Below are positions 37,106-45,842 of a DNA stretch of 64,000 nucleotides, piece after piece. The position numbers were made by a program, and so were the translations under genes. Under the pieces are notes generated by a model that ran no database searches, had not been told where the DNA came from, and worked only from the letters and a program-made list of their open reading frames with translations. Origin of the DNA: Piscinibacter sp047600445 (lineage in GTDB: Bacteria > Pseudomonadota > Gammaproteobacteria > Burkholderiales > Burkholderiaceae_C); NCBI RefSeq assembly GCF_047600445.1, contig NZ_JASGKT010000002.1, positions 2,982,266 to 3,046,265 on the forward strand. The letters are read 5' to 3'. Each line of letters starts with the position of its first letter. Position 1 is the first letter of the stretch.

Positions 37106-38080
37106 TCAGCCTTCGAGCCGGATGCCCGCCTTGCGGATCACCTCGCCCCACATCGCCGCCTGCGACTGCACGTGGCGCGTGAACTCGGCGCTGCCGGCTG
37201 GCGCGGTTTCCACACCGATCTCGGCCAGCCGCTTGACCACGGCCTCGCTCCTGACGGCCTTCATCAGTTCGGCGCTCAGGCGCTCGATCGCCGCAGGCGG
37301 CGTCGTCGCGGGCGCGATCACGCCCTGCCACGAATAGGCCTCGAAGCCGGGCAGGCCGGCCTCGGCGACCGTCGGCACCTCGGGCAGCACGGCCAGGCGC
37401 AGCGGCATCGACACGGCCAGCGCGCGCAGCTTGCCCGACTTGATGAACGGCATGCTCGAGGCGGTGTCGACGAGCATGAACTCGATCTGCCCGGCCACCA
37501 GGTCCTGCAGCCCCGGTGCCGCGCCCTTGTAGGGCACGTGGTTGAAGCGCGCGCCGGTGCGCTGCTGCAGCAGTTCCATAGCCACGTGGTTGGGACCGCC
37601 CAACCCGGGCGTGCCGTAGCTCAGCGCGCCCGGCCTGGCCTTGCCGGCATCGATGAACTCGCGAAAGCTCTGCAGCGGCACCGACGGGTTGACCAGCAGC
37701 GCATACGGGAAGCGCGCCAGCCCGCCGACGCAGGCGAAGTCCTTCTCCGGTGCATAGGCCAGCTTCTGGAACAGATGCTGGTTCAGCGCCAGCGTGGCGT
37801 TGTCGGCCGAGCCGACCACGTGGCCGTCGGGCGCGGCCTGGGCCACCGCCGCGGCGCCGATCGCGGTGTTGGCGCCGGGCTTGTTCTCGACCACCACGGT
37901 CTGGCCCAGCGCCGGCCCCATCGCCTGCGCGACGGTGCGCGCGACGATGTCGGTGCCGCCGCCGGCGGCGTAGGGCACGATCCACTGCACCGGCTTGTTC
38001 GGGTAGCCGCTTTGCGCGAAGGCGCGCGTGGCCGCCAGGCCGGCCGCGCCGAGAAGAAGGTGGCGTCGCTGCATGCTCAT
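37106..38080 (-). CDS. Bug-family tripartite tricarboxylate transporter substrate-binding protein
   Basis: A 324-residue periplasmic receptor. Signal MSMQRRHLLLGAAGLAATRAFAQ, then the Bug signature PVQWIVPYAAGGGTDIVAR and later EVPTVAEAGLPGFEAYSWQG. It is a close family relative of the protein at 22006-22986, showing that the SDR-Bug combination occurs twice in the window. A GGAG ribosome site precedes the ATG, which overlaps the SDR stop. No membrane subunits are nearby. Confidence 0.92.
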   Translation of the reverse strand: MSMQRRHLLLGAAGLAATRAFAQSGYPNKPVQWIVPYAAGGGTDIVARTVAQAMGPALGQTVVVENKPGANTAIGAAAVAQAAPDGHVVGSADNATLALNQHLFQKLAYAPEKDFACVGGLARFPYALLVNPSVPLQSFREFIDAGKARPGALSYGTPGLGGPNHVAMELLQQRTGARFNHVPYKGAAPGLQDLVAGQIEFMLVDTASSMPFIKSGKLRALAVSMPLRLAVLPEVPTVAEAGLPGFEAYSWQGVIAPATTPPAAIERLSAELMKAVRSEAVVKRLAEIGVETAPAGSAEFTRHVQSQAAMWGEVIRKAGIRLEG

Positions 38081-38907
38081 GGTGTCTCCGTGTCGTCTTG
38101 CGGGGTGGCGACGCGCTCGCGCACGCCGCCGAAGGTGGCCCAGGATCCGGCGACCAGCCAACCGGCGTCGGCCGCCAGGTTGATGCCGGTGATCACCGAG
38201 GCTTCGTCGGACAGCAGGAAGGCGATCACGCGCGCGATGTCGGCCGGCGCGATCAGCACGCCCAGCGCGCTGTTGTCCTTCAGCCGGTCGGGGTCGCGCA
38301 GGCCCAGGTCGATCTGGCGCTGCAGCGCCGCGGTGACGGTGTAGCCCGGCGACACGCAGTTGACGCGCACGCCGGAGCGGCCCCATTCGGCGGCCAGGCA
38401 TTCGGTCAGCGAGATCACCGCGGCCTTGGCCGGCGAGTAGGCATGCAGCGGCATCGAGCGCATGCCGGCCACCGAGGCGATGTTGACAATGGCACCGCGC
38501 CCGCGCCGCGCCATCGCGCCGCCGAACTCGGCGCAGCAGTGGTAGGTGCCCTCGAAGTCGATGGCGACGACACGGCGGAAGTCGTCCATCGCCAGCCGCT
38601 GCGGCGGCTCGGGCGCCTGCACGATGCCGGCGCAGTTGACCAGCAGGTCGACCTCGATGCCGGCCGCGGCGAGCCGCGCATGCGCCGCCGCCACGGCGCT
38701 GCGGTCGGCCACGTCGAAGCTCAGCGGATGCGCGTCGAGCGCGGCGGCCGCGCGGCGCGTCGGCGCCTCGTCGAGATCGGCCAGCACGATGCGGGCGCCG
38801 CGCGCGGCCAGCAGTTCGGCACTGGCCAGGCCGATGCCGCTGGCGCCGCCGGTGACCAACGCAGTGCGGCCGGCGAACGAAGAAAGCGAAGCGGCGGTTC
38901 GATTCAT
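38077..38907 (-). CDS. SDR-family oxidoreductase
   Basis: A 276-residue SDR: TGGASGIGLASAELLA near 19-34, VNCAGI, catalytic Ser in VNIASVAG, YSPAKAA (Tyr/Lys). The acidic residue in VLADLDEA suggests NAD. The C-terminus departs from the usual PVDGG pattern (NLAADAGWLVAG). First gene of the operon; a candidate GntR operator lies 48-59 bases before its ATG. The substrate is not evident. Confidence 0.9.
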   Translation of the reverse strand: MNRTAASLSSFAGRTALVTGGASGIGLASAELLAARGARIVLADLDEAPTRRAAAALDAHPLSFDVADRSAVAAAHARLAAAGIEVDLLVNCAGIVQAPEPPQRLAMDDFRRVVAIDFEGTYHCCAEFGGAMARRGRGAIVNIASVAGMRSMPLHAYSPAKAAVISLTECLAAEWGRSGVRVNCVSPGYTVTAALQRQIDLGLRDPDRLKDNSALGVLIAPADIARVIAFLLSDEASVITGINLAADAGWLVAGSWATFGGVRERVATPQDDTETP

Positions 38908-38954
38908 GAAAGAGCAGGCAAAGTTCGTCCCTGCCGGCCGCGCGGGCGCGCCGG

Positions 38955-38966
38955 CTGCATGCAATC
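38955..38966. promoter_or_regulatory. Candidate GntR operator CTGCATGCAATC
   Basis: Shares TGCATGCAATC with the perfect palindrome at the gntR start. It lies between the gntR stop and the SDR gene, the position expected for a site that controls the SDR-Bug-NIPSNAP-thioesterase operon. Confidence 0.5.
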
Positions 38967-38990
38967 GGAAAGAAATCGGCGGCGGCGCTG

Positions 38991-39731
38991 TCAGTCGGGC
39001 TCGCCCACCACGCGGGTAACGGCCGCCGGCCCGAGCCGGGCAGCCTCCAGGATCTCGGACCAATGCCGGCGCAGCACCTGCCCGGCCTCGTAGACGTGTT
39101 CGCGCATCAGCATCTCGGCGCGCGTGCCCTGGCGCTGCTTGATCGCATCGAGCACGCGCACGTGCGCGTCGTGCGAACGCCGTACGATGTCGTGCGAACG
39201 CCAGAACACCACACGGTTGGACGCCAGCGGCAGATCATGGGTCTTGCGCACGAACTCGGCGAGCTGGCGGTTGCCGCAGCCGCGCACGATCAGGGAGTGG
39301 AAGTCGACGTTCATCGCCTGGTAGCGCTGGTGGTCGCCGCTGCGCAGCTCGCCGGGCTCGAGCACGGCTTCGCCGATGGCGACGCAGCGCTCCATCGCAT
39401 CGATGTCGCGGCCGTTCGCGCCGCGCTCGGCGACGAGCCGGCAGGCCATGCCCTCCAGCGTGGCGCGCAGCTCGTAGGCCTCGAGCACCTCGTCGAGACT
39501 GAACTCGCGCACCCAGTAGCCACGATTCGCCGCGTAGCGCACCAGGCCCTGCTCGTTGAGCGCCTTCAGCGCCGCCACCACGGGCGTGCGCGACACCTGC
39601 ATCTCCTCGGCCAGGGCCGTTTCCGTGAGCCGCTGTCCGGGCCGCAGCGCGCCGCTGAGAATCATCCCGCGCAGGCTGGCCGCGGTGGAATCAGCCAGCG
39701 TCGGGGTATCGTTGTTGGCGTCTGATTGCAT
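38991..39731 (-). CDS. GntR-family regulator, FCD (FadR-type) subfamily
   Basis: A 246-residue regulator: winged helix-turn-helix at about 15-80 (LTETALAEEMQVSRTPVVAALKALNEQGLV) and an all-helical FCD ligand domain at about 85-225 with metal-site residues around DHQRYQAMNVDFHSLIV and HDAHVRVLDAI. FCD regulators sense organic acids. The ATG at 39731 is chosen over a TTG at 39755 because AGAGG lies 7 bases upstream. The start codon lies inside a perfect 14-base palindrome, indicating autorepression. Confidence 0.92.
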   Translation of the reverse strand: MQSDANNDTPTLADSTAASLRGMILSGALRPGQRLTETALAEEMQVSRTPVVAALKALNEQGLVRYAANRGYWVREFSLDEVLEAYELRATLEGMACRLVAERGANGRDIDAMERCVAIGEAVLEPGELRSGDHQRYQAMNVDFHSLIVRGCGNRQLAEFVRKTHDLPLASNRVVFWRSHDIVRRSHDAHVRVLDAIKQRQGTRAEMLMREHVYEAGQVLRRHWSEILEAARLGPAAVTRVVGEPD

Positions 39732-39737
39732 GCAATC
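39724..39737. promoter_or_regulatory. Perfect palindrome GATTGCATGCAATC over the gntR start
   Basis: A 14-base perfect inverted repeat covering the gntR ATG. Its core is repeated at 38955 and 39809. FCD-type GntR proteins typically bind short, tight palindromes of this size. Confidence 0.6.
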
Positions 39738-39808
39738 CCTCTTGAGTGAACGCAATCTAGCGCCGACGCCCTCAATAAATAACCGGGTTAACCCGATGAA
39801 ATCGCTCT

Positions 39809-39820
39809 ATTGCATGCAGG
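39809..39820. promoter_or_regulatory. Candidate GntR operator ATTGCATGCAGG
   Basis: Third copy of the ATTGCATGCA core, 78 bases upstream of the gntR ATG and about 100 bases before the divergent methyltransferase gene. Binding here could repress gntR or affect both directions. Confidence 0.5.
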
Positions 39821-39858
39821 ATGGACCTTGCTCTGGAGCAGCGAGCTTTCGTGGCGCA

Positions 39859-39880
39859 TATATCATTTGTTGATGATATA
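39859..39880. promoter_or_regulatory. Inverted repeat TATATCAT-N6-ATGATATA
   Basis: Eight-base perfect arms around TTGTTG in the methyltransferase promoter region, 39 bases before its ATG. Its AT content stands out from the surroundings. It differs from the GntR-type palindrome, so a second regulator is implied. Confidence 0.45.
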
Positions 39881-39919
39881 GGGGTATCCCAGGCGAGCGA
39901 TGCTTGAAACGGAGACGCC

Positions 39920-40630
39920 ATGAACACCACCCACGCCATGACAACGCCGGTGATCACCAACGAACTCGCGCTGCTGGAAACGCTCGTGCCGCTGGCCGGC
40001 GCGCGGCTCATCGAGGCGGGCTGCGGCGCCGCGCACCTGGCGCGCGAGCTGGTCGGCCGCCACGAGGGCGCCGAGGTGGTGGGCATCGAGGTCGATGACC
40101 GGCAACTGGCCAAGAACCGGGCGAACCCCGTCGATCGGCTGCGGTTCGAGCGAGCCGGCGCCGAATCCATCCCCTTCGCCGACGCGTCGTTCGACGGTGC
40201 ACTGATGTTGAAGTCGCTGCACCACGTGCCGATGCCGCTGATGGACCAGGCACTGTCCGAACTCGCCCGCGTGCTGCGCCCGGGCGGCTGGCTGTACGTG
40301 TCCGAGCCGGTCTATGCCGGCGAACTGAACGAGTTGATCCGCCTGTTCAACGACGAAGGCGTGGTGCGCGCGGCGGCGCAGGCGGCGCTCGACCGCGCCA
40401 TCGCCTCCGGGCTGTGGGCCGCCGCGGCCGAGCATCGCTTCGAGACGCCCGTCGGCTTCGCCAGCTTCGAGGAGTTCGAGCAGCGCATGATGCGCCCGAC
40501 CTTCGCCGACCACGGCATCGACGCGGCCATGCTGGAGCGCGTCCGGGCCCGCTACCTGCCTCACCAGGGGCCGGACGGTGCGCGCTTCAGCCGACCGATG
40601 CACGTGCGGCTGTTGCGCAGGACTCGTTGA
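39920..40630 (+). CDS. Class I SAM-dependent methyltransferase
   Basis: A 236-residue Rossmann-fold methyltransferase. Motif I is LIEAGCGAAHLAREL near residues 30-44, the acidic residue after beta-2 is in VVGIEVDDRQ, and motif IV is ASFDGALMLKSLHHVP. It belongs to the Methyltransf_11 group, which acts on small molecules; the acceptor is unknown. A GGAG ribosome site precedes the ATG. The gene is alone on this strand between two leftward units. Confidence 0.9.
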   Translation: MNTTHAMTTPVITNELALLETLVPLAGARLIEAGCGAAHLARELVGRHEGAEVVGIEVDDRQLAKNRANPVDRLRFERAGAESIPFADASFDGALMLKSLHHVPMPLMDQALSELARVLRPGGWLYVSEPVYAGELNELIRLFNDEGVVRAAAQAALDRAIASGLWAAAAEHRFETPVGFASFEEFEQRMMRPTFADHGIDAAMLERVRARYLPHQGPDGARFSRPMHVRLLRRTR

Positions 40631-40651
40631 GTTGGACAGCCTGGCAGTTGT

Positions 40652-40852
40652 TCAGAGATCACGCAGCGCAATCTCGACGTGACGGCGAAACCGTGCCGCG
40701 TCACCGAGCGCGTTGGCGTTCAGCAGCGCCAGCTTGACCAGGAAGATCGAGGCCCTGGCTTCGCCTGCCTGGTCGATGGCTTCGGCCAACGTGTCGTAGA
40801 CGTCTTCGAGCGCAGGAACATCGAGTTCGCTGGGTGCGTTTGCAAGGGCCAT
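40652..40852 (-). CDS. DUF2783-type small protein
   Basis: A 66-residue, acidic, probably all-helical protein (LEDVYDTLAEAIDQ ... ALLNANALGDAARFRRHVEIAL). The pattern resembles DUF2783, a family found beside FAD aromatic monooxygenases, and such a gene lies 11 bases upstream. A GGAAG ribosome site precedes the ATG. The function of the family is not known to me; an accessory role for the monooxygenase is plausible. The domain call is from memory of the pattern, not a search. Confidence 0.65.
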   Translation of the reverse strand: MALANAPSELDVPALEDVYDTLAEAIDQAGEARASIFLVKLALLNANALGDAARFRRHVEIALRDL

Positions 40853-40863
40853 GAGGCTTCCTT

Positions 40864-42555
40864 TCAGGCCGACAGGAGCGTATCCAGCGCCGCGCGCAAG
40901 CGCGCGGCGTCCAGCACTTGCCAGCGGGCACAGACATGCTGGTCCGGGCGCAGCAGATAGGCAGCACCCGAGCGCTCGACGCCGTAGCGTTGTCGTACCC
41001 GCCCCTGCGGATCGGCGAGCGTGCGGTCGGCGCCCTCGACGACGCCGGGTGCACCGATGGCAGTGACATGGATCGGCACGCCCCGGCTGCGGAAGTCATT
41101 CACCACCGTGGCAAGTTCCGGGGACACTGCGCCTGCCTCGGTGAACAGGAGCAGGTCGAGCGCGCCACCGAGGTGGTCGAGCAGGTAGTCGTCGGGTCCG
41201 AGGCGAACGTTGCGTGGCGGCGCGCCGTCGGCCGGCCCGTCGCGGAACAAGGTGTTGTCGTCGCCCGCCGAATTCAGCCGCGATGAAGCGTACTCGTGCG
41301 GCCTGGAGGTGCGCCAGTGGTAGAGCGGCCGCACGAACGTTTCGGTCAGCGAGAGCGACAGCACCGCATCGCGAAGCAACTGGAAGCCCGGCGACGGCGG
41401 CGTCATGAAGCGAGTGCTCTTGCCCGCCTCGGCGATGATCTCGCGCGCCGCGCCGACACGTTCGCGGCTGTAGTTGGCCAGCAGCGACTCGCCGGCCAGC
41501 CCGCGAACGACGAAAGCGAGGTGCCAGGCCAGCGATTGCGCGTCCTGGAAGCCGGTGTTGGCGCCGCGGACGCCGAAGATCGGCAGCAGGTGGGCGGAGT
41601 CGCCGGCGAACAGCACGCGGCCGTGGACGTAGTCGGGCAGCGTGAGGGCACGCGCCGAGTAGACCGAGCTCCAATCCATCTCCCACGGCACGCCCGCGTG
41701 GCCGATCATGGCCAGTTGCGCATCGATGCGCTTCTCGAGCGACTCGGGCCGCAGGGCCTCTTCGGGCGTCTCGCCTTCGGGTAGCTGGTAGTCGATGCGC
41801 CAGATGCCCAGCGGCTCGCGGTGCATCAACACGGTATTGCCGGGGTTCCAGGCCGGGTCGAAATAGGCGCGCCGTTCGGTCGGCAGCGGCAGGTCGACCT
41901 TGATGTCCGCGATGACGAAGTAGCCTTCGTAGGAATTGCCCTCCAGCGGCAGGCCGAGTGCCGCGCGGATCGGCGAGCGTCCACCGTCGGCCGCGACCAG
42001 CCAGCGTGCCTCGATCAAGTAGGCGCCGCCGGGCGTGTCGATCTCGGCGAAGACGCGGCCGTCTTCCTGGCGCACGCCGTTGCAGCGATTGCCCCAGCGC
42101 AGATCGATCAGCGGATTCGCCGTACAGGCGTCGAACAGATACTCTTCCAGGAACTGCTGCTGCAGGTTGATCATCGGGAAGAAGCGATCGTCCGGATCGT
42201 GCGGCGCCTCCATGCGGAAGACGTGTTGGCCTCGGTAGTAGCTGTTGCCGAAGCGCCAGGGCAATCCGGCCGCGGTGACGCGGTGCGCCACGCCGACCTG
42301 CTGCAGGATCTCCATCGAGCGCCGCGTGAAGACGATCGCGCGGCTGCCCTGCGACACCTGCAGCTCGGTGTTGAGCAGCACCGAGCGCACGCCCAGGCGA
42401 GCCAGCTCCAGGGCCGTCACCAGGCCGGCAGGGCCGGCGCCGACGATCACGACGTCGTGCTGCTGTACCGCCTGCCCCGCAGCGGGCACCCAGGGAGCGT
42501 GCACCTCGTACGGGTAATAGATGGACGCACGCGGCTCGGTCGATGGTGTGTGCAT
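40864..42555 (-). CDS. FAD-dependent aromatic-type monooxygenase (PHBH/MhpA/PheA class)
   Basis: A 563-residue flavoprotein hydroxylase. The FAD Rossmann motif GAGPAG is at 39-44, the DG motif is VAADGGRSPIR and the GD motif is VLFAGDSAHLLPIFGVRGANTG. A C-terminal region of about 140 residues corresponds to the thioredoxin-like domain of phenol-hydroxylase-type members. It would hydroxylate an aromatic ring with NAD(P)H and oxygen. It is followed by the DUF2783 gene and preceded by a Rieske oxygenase, pointing to degradation of an aromatic compound. Confidence 0.92.
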   Translation of the reverse strand: MHTPSTEPRASIYYPYEVHAPWVPAAGQAVQQHDVVIVGAGPAGLVTALELARLGVRSVLLNTELQVSQGSRAIVFTRRSMEILQQVGVAHRVTAAGLPWRFGNSYYRGQHVFRMEAPHDPDDRFFPMINLQQQFLEEYLFDACTANPLIDLRWGNRCNGVRQEDGRVFAEIDTPGGAYLIEARWLVAADGGRSPIRAALGLPLEGNSYEGYFVIADIKVDLPLPTERRAYFDPAWNPGNTVLMHREPLGIWRIDYQLPEGETPEEALRPESLEKRIDAQLAMIGHAGVPWEMDWSSVYSARALTLPDYVHGRVLFAGDSAHLLPIFGVRGANTGFQDAQSLAWHLAFVVRGLAGESLLANYSRERVGAAREIIAEAGKSTRFMTPPSPGFQLLRDAVLSLSLTETFVRPLYHWRTSRPHEYASSRLNSAGDDNTLFRDGPADGAPPRNVRLGPDDYLLDHLGGALDLLLFTEAGAVSPELATVVNDFRSRGVPIHVTAIGAPGVVEGADRTLADPQGRVRQRYGVERSGAAYLLRPDQHVCARWQVLDAARLRAALDTLLSA

Positions 42556-42582
42556 GAGCGATGTCTTGTCCAGCGTGCGTGG

Positions 42583-43671
42583 CTACGGCCGTGCATCGCG
42601 CCGCGCATGGCGCTCGCGCTGCGCCGCCAGCCGCTGGTCGATCAGCGCGCGGAACTGCACCAGCGCAAGATCCAGCCCGCAGGGCATGGGCACGAAGTCC
42701 GCGTCCTCGCGCAGGCAGCGCGCCTGCGCGGTGATGATCGCCCGGTCTTCCTCGAATGCGGCGACGACGCTCCGGTAGAGGCGCTCGCTGACCTCCGGCT
42801 TGTCGCGGTCGAAATTGCGCGGCTGGCAGAAAAAGTAGTGGCACGAGTCGGCCGTCTCCGGCGTGACGGCCTGGCAGTGGCGGAACTCGATCGCCGCGCG
42901 CCGGTCGCCGCGTTCGGCGCCGCTGCCCGCCGGCGCGAAGCCGGAATCCATGATCAGCAGGCCAGGCAGCAGGAAGTTGTAGTTGTTCCATCGGTCCACG
43001 TTGCCGCTCATGCCCTTGGCCTCGAGCAGCGCCGCGACGAACGGCGGCGGCGGCCTGTCCATGAACCACCGCGTGATGCGCAGGCCGTTGTCGAGGCGAT
43101 CGACCTTGGAGCGCAGTTGCGCGTACTCCTCGGAGCCGCCAAGCGTGTTCGGATGAACGTACGAGAGGTGCGAGAAATCGAGCAGGTTGTCGTGCACCAA
43201 CTGGCAGTTCACCTCGTAGTGCATGTACCCCGGCGGCGTGCAGGCCCACTCGGGATCGGTCAGCCAGTGCGTGTCGGGAATCAGCGCCGGTTCCGCCTCG
43301 GCGGCGTCACCGATCCACAACCACACCCAGCGATGCTGCTCGACCACCGCATAGGTGCGCACCTGCGCCTTGGGCGGAACGCGGTCGTGCCCGGGGATCT
43401 CCACGCAGCGCCCGCTGCCGTCGTACAGGAAGCCGTGGTACATGCAGCGCACCGTGTCACCCTCGTGGCGCCCGCAGGACAAAGGCGCGCCGCGGTGGCA
43501 GCAGCGATCGTCCATCGCGAACAGCCTTCCGGCGCGATCGCGCCAGAAGAGGACCCGGCGGCCGCAGATCGTGCGGGACAGAAGCTGCCCCGGTTCGATC
43601 TCATGCGTCCAGGCCGCGACATACCAGCAGTCGTCCATGTACATGGGCTGTGCCTCCGGGTTCGTCGCCAT
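42583..43671 (-). CDS. Rieske non-haem iron oxygenase, VanA-like
   Basis: A 362-residue oxygenase with a complete Rieske centre (CCHRG ... CMYHG) at about residues 47-68 and mononuclear iron ligands in NLLDFSHLSYVH (D-x2-H-x4-H). Single-component-alpha enzymes of this class, such as vanillate O-demethylase, remove O-methyl groups or hydroxylate rings, using a separate reductase; none is encoded nearby. The start at 43671 is chosen for its position 8 bases after the binding-protein stop; a shorter form starting MYMDDCWYVAAW is also reasonable. It follows the ABC binding protein in the operon. Confidence 0.9.
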   Translation of the reverse strand: MATNPEAQPMYMDDCWYVAAWTHEIEPGQLLSRTICGRRVLFWRDRAGRLFAMDDRCCHRGAPLSCGRHEGDTVRCMYHGFLYDGSGRCVEIPGHDRVPPKAQVRTYAVVEQHRWVWLWIGDAAEAEPALIPDTHWLTDPEWACTPPGYMHYEVNCQLVHDNLLDFSHLSYVHPNTLGGSEEYAQLRSKVDRLDNGLRITRWFMDRPPPPFVAALLEAKGMSGNVDRWNNYNFLLPGLLIMDSGFAPAGSGAERGDRRAAIEFRHCQAVTPETADSCHYFFCQPRNFDRDKPEVSERLYRSVVAAFEEDRAIITAQARCLREDADFVPMPCGLDLALVQFRALIDQRLAAQRERHARRDARP

Positions 43672-43679
43672 GGGGTCTC

Positions 43680-44831
43680 TCAGCGGTCGGCGTACTTCCA
43701 CTTGCCGTCGTCGATGCGCACCATCACCTGGCTGCGCTCGTCGGCGCCGTTGTGGTCCGTGGCGGACATCGAATACACGCCCTGGGTCAACACGAGGTTG
43801 CCGGTGTTCTCCAACGCGGCGCGCAGCGCCTCGCGAAACTCGTTCGTGCCCGGCTGCGCCTTGCGCAACGCCTCGGGCACCGCAGCCTGCAGCAGCAGCA
43901 TCGCATCCCAGGCCATGCCACCGAACAGCGAACGGCTACCCGCGCCGTGCTTGGCCTCGTAGCTGTTGACGAAGGCCAGCGCCTTGCCGCGCACCGGGTG
44001 CGACTCGGGCAACTGCTCGGCCACCAGCAGGGGCGAGACAGGCATCAGGGATCCGTTGACGCTCGCGCCGCCGACGCGCAGGAAGTCGTTGTTCGCCACC
44101 GCCTGCGTCTGGTAGATCGTGCCGCCGAAGCCGCGGTTGCGCAGTTCGATGTGCGGCATCGCGGCGGGCGTGCCGGCGGCGGCGATGAGAACCGCATCGG
44201 GCTTGGCGCCGAGCAGTTTCAGCGCCTGCGACACAAAACTCTGGTCCGTGGCGCCATAGCGCTCGACACCGACGATCTGCACGCCCGCCGCCGGCGCCAT
44301 GCGCTGGGCAACGTCGAGAAAGGTCTGGCCGTAGGCGTTGCTCATCGCGACGATGCCCAGCCTGGTCTGCTGGTCGCGCTTCATGCGGTCGAAGATCATC
44401 TTGAGCGGGATGTGTTCTTCGGGCGGCATCTTGAAGGCCCACTTCTTCGGCCCTTCGAGCGGACTGACGATGGCGCCGCTGCCGGCCAGGCTGATCATCG
44501 GCGTGGAGGTCTCGCCCGCCACCTGCAGTGCCGCGAGCGAAGTCGGCGTCACCGACGGCCCGACCAGCACGTCGACCTTGCTCTCCGAAGTCAGCTTGCG
44601 TGCGGCCAGCGTGGCACCGGTCGGGTCGGAGGCATCGTCCAGCACGATCACCTGCACCTTCTGCCCGCCCACTTCGCGCGGCCAGAGTTCGACCGAATTG
44701 CGCGCCGGAATGCCCAGCGAAGCAGCCGGCCCGGTCAGCGAGAGAATGACGCCGATGCGCAGGTCCGCCATCGCCGGTGCCGCCAAGATGCCCAAGGCCA
44801 AGCCCAGGACAGCACGCTTGAACAACTTCAT
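43680..44831 (-). CDS. ABC transporter substrate-binding protein (LivK-like)
   Basis: A 383-residue periplasmic protein with signal peptide MKLFKRAVLGLALGILAAPAMA and mature start DLRIGVILSLTGPAASLG, a type 1 periplasmic binding fold. First gene of a leftward operon with the Rieske oxygenase, monooxygenase and DUF2783 genes. No permease or ATPase genes are adjacent, so it either uses an importer encoded elsewhere or that at 31505-36228. An aromatic or phenolic ligand is inferred from context. Confidence 0.92.
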   Translation of the reverse strand: MKLFKRAVLGLALGILAAPAMADLRIGVILSLTGPAASLGIPARNSVELWPREVGGQKVQVIVLDDASDPTGATLAARKLTSESKVDVLVGPSVTPTSLAALQVAGETSTPMISLAGSGAIVSPLEGPKKWAFKMPPEEHIPLKMIFDRMKRDQQTRLGIVAMSNAYGQTFLDVAQRMAPAAGVQIVGVERYGATDQSFVSQALKLLGAKPDAVLIAAAGTPAAMPHIELRNRGFGGTIYQTQAVANNDFLRVGGASVNGSLMPVSPLLVAEQLPESHPVRGKALAFVNSYEAKHGAGSRSLFGGMAWDAMLLLQAAVPEALRKAQPGTNEFREALRAALENTGNLVLTQGVYSMSATDHNGADERSQVMVRIDDGKWKYADR

Positions 44832-44903
44832 CCTTGTCTCCAGTTCGTTGAGGGTTTACCCTTTGCCTCTTGATGGCAATTTTCGCACCTATCGAGAAAA
44901 ATG

Positions 44904-44931
44904 ATTCTAGATACAGAAGAAATCCAGTCAA
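44904..44931 (-). promoter_or_regulatory. Predicted sigma-70 promoter for the aromatic operon
   Basis: On the minus strand TTGACT (44926-44931), 16-base spacer, TAGAAT (44904-44909), 73 bases before the binding-protein ATG. The 111-base gap also contains the start region of the divergent IclR gene, so IclR binding here could control both. Confidence 0.6.
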
Positions 44932-44942
44932 TACCCCGATAG

Positions 44943-45824
44943 ATGAGAAGAACACCTGAACCCATCATCGCCTCGGTAGCGCCCCGGCGCCGCGCCGCGA
45001 AGCCCGCTCACGCGGCGCAAGCCCGCACACCCGGTCCGTCCGTGATCCAACGGGTGATGGCCATCCTCAACCTGTTCAGCGGCGAGCACACGCTGATCTC
45101 CGTCGACGAGATCGCGCCGGCCCTGTCGATGAGCGCGGCGTCGGCCTATCGGTACGCGAGTGAACTGACCGAGGCGGGGCTGCTGGCGCGCAGCACGGGC
45201 CGTTTCCGGCTGGGGCCGAAGATCATCGAGCTGGAATACCTGATCCGCTGCTACGACCCGATCATCAGCGTCGCGCAGGATCTGATGACGGGACTGTCGG
45301 AGCTGACCGGATCCGATGTCCTTCTGTGCAACTTCTACGAAAACACGATCGTCAACGTCTCGCACGTTCGAGGCCCGACGCTTCTCGACATCACCTACAC
45401 CAAGGGCCTACCGATGCCCTTGTTCCGCGGCTCGCAGGCGCATGTCCTGCTCGCCCATTTGGACCGACGCAAGTTGCGGCGCCTCTTCGACGCCGGCATG
45501 GCCGACCCTGCAACGGCAGCCGACGTTCGTGCCATCGGCGCAGAGTGGCCGGCGTTCCTCGCCACCCTCAAGCGCATCCGCGAGCAAGGCCACTACATCT
45601 CGCGCGGCGAACTCGACACGAGGATCTGCGGCATCGCGGCGCCGGTTTTCGGCGAGAACGGCGACATCGTCAGCAGCATCGTCGTCGCCAGCGACATGCA
45701 CTCGCCGCCGCGCATGTCGGAGCACTCCATGGTCCAGATGCTGACCCACACCGCGCGCGAGCTGAGTCAACGCCTGCAGCAGCCGCGGCCGGCGCCTGCG
45801 CGTTCACGATCGGCCTCCGCCTGA
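44943..45824 (+). CDS. IclR-family transcriptional regulator
   Basis: A 293-residue IclR protein. A basic N-terminal tail of about 30 residues precedes the winged helix-turn-helix (VIQRVMAILNLFSGEHTLIS ... MSAASAYRYASELTEAGLL), followed by the effector domain from about residue 100. It is divergent from the aromatic operon and is its most likely regulator. Whether it activates or represses cannot be told; IclR regulators of aromatic pathways (PcaR, PobR) are often activators. Confidence 0.92.
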   Translation: MRRTPEPIIASVAPRRRAAKPAHAAQARTPGPSVIQRVMAILNLFSGEHTLISVDEIAPALSMSAASAYRYASELTEAGLLARSTGRFRLGPKIIELEYLIRCYDPIISVAQDLMTGLSELTGSDVLLCNFYENTIVNVSHVRGPTLLDITYTKGLPMPLFRGSQAHVLLAHLDRRKLRRLFDAGMADPATAADVRAIGAEWPAFLATLKRIREQGHYISRGELDTRICGIAAPVFGENGDIVSSIVVASDMHSPPRMSEHSMVQMLTHTARELSQRLQQPRPAPARSRSASA

Positions 45825-45842
45825 CCCGAACAGCACCAGCAA

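Noticed and set aside
39732..39755. TTG at 39755 as the gntR start
   Set aside because: The ATG at 39731 has a better ribosome site and gives the usual length before the helix-turn-helix.
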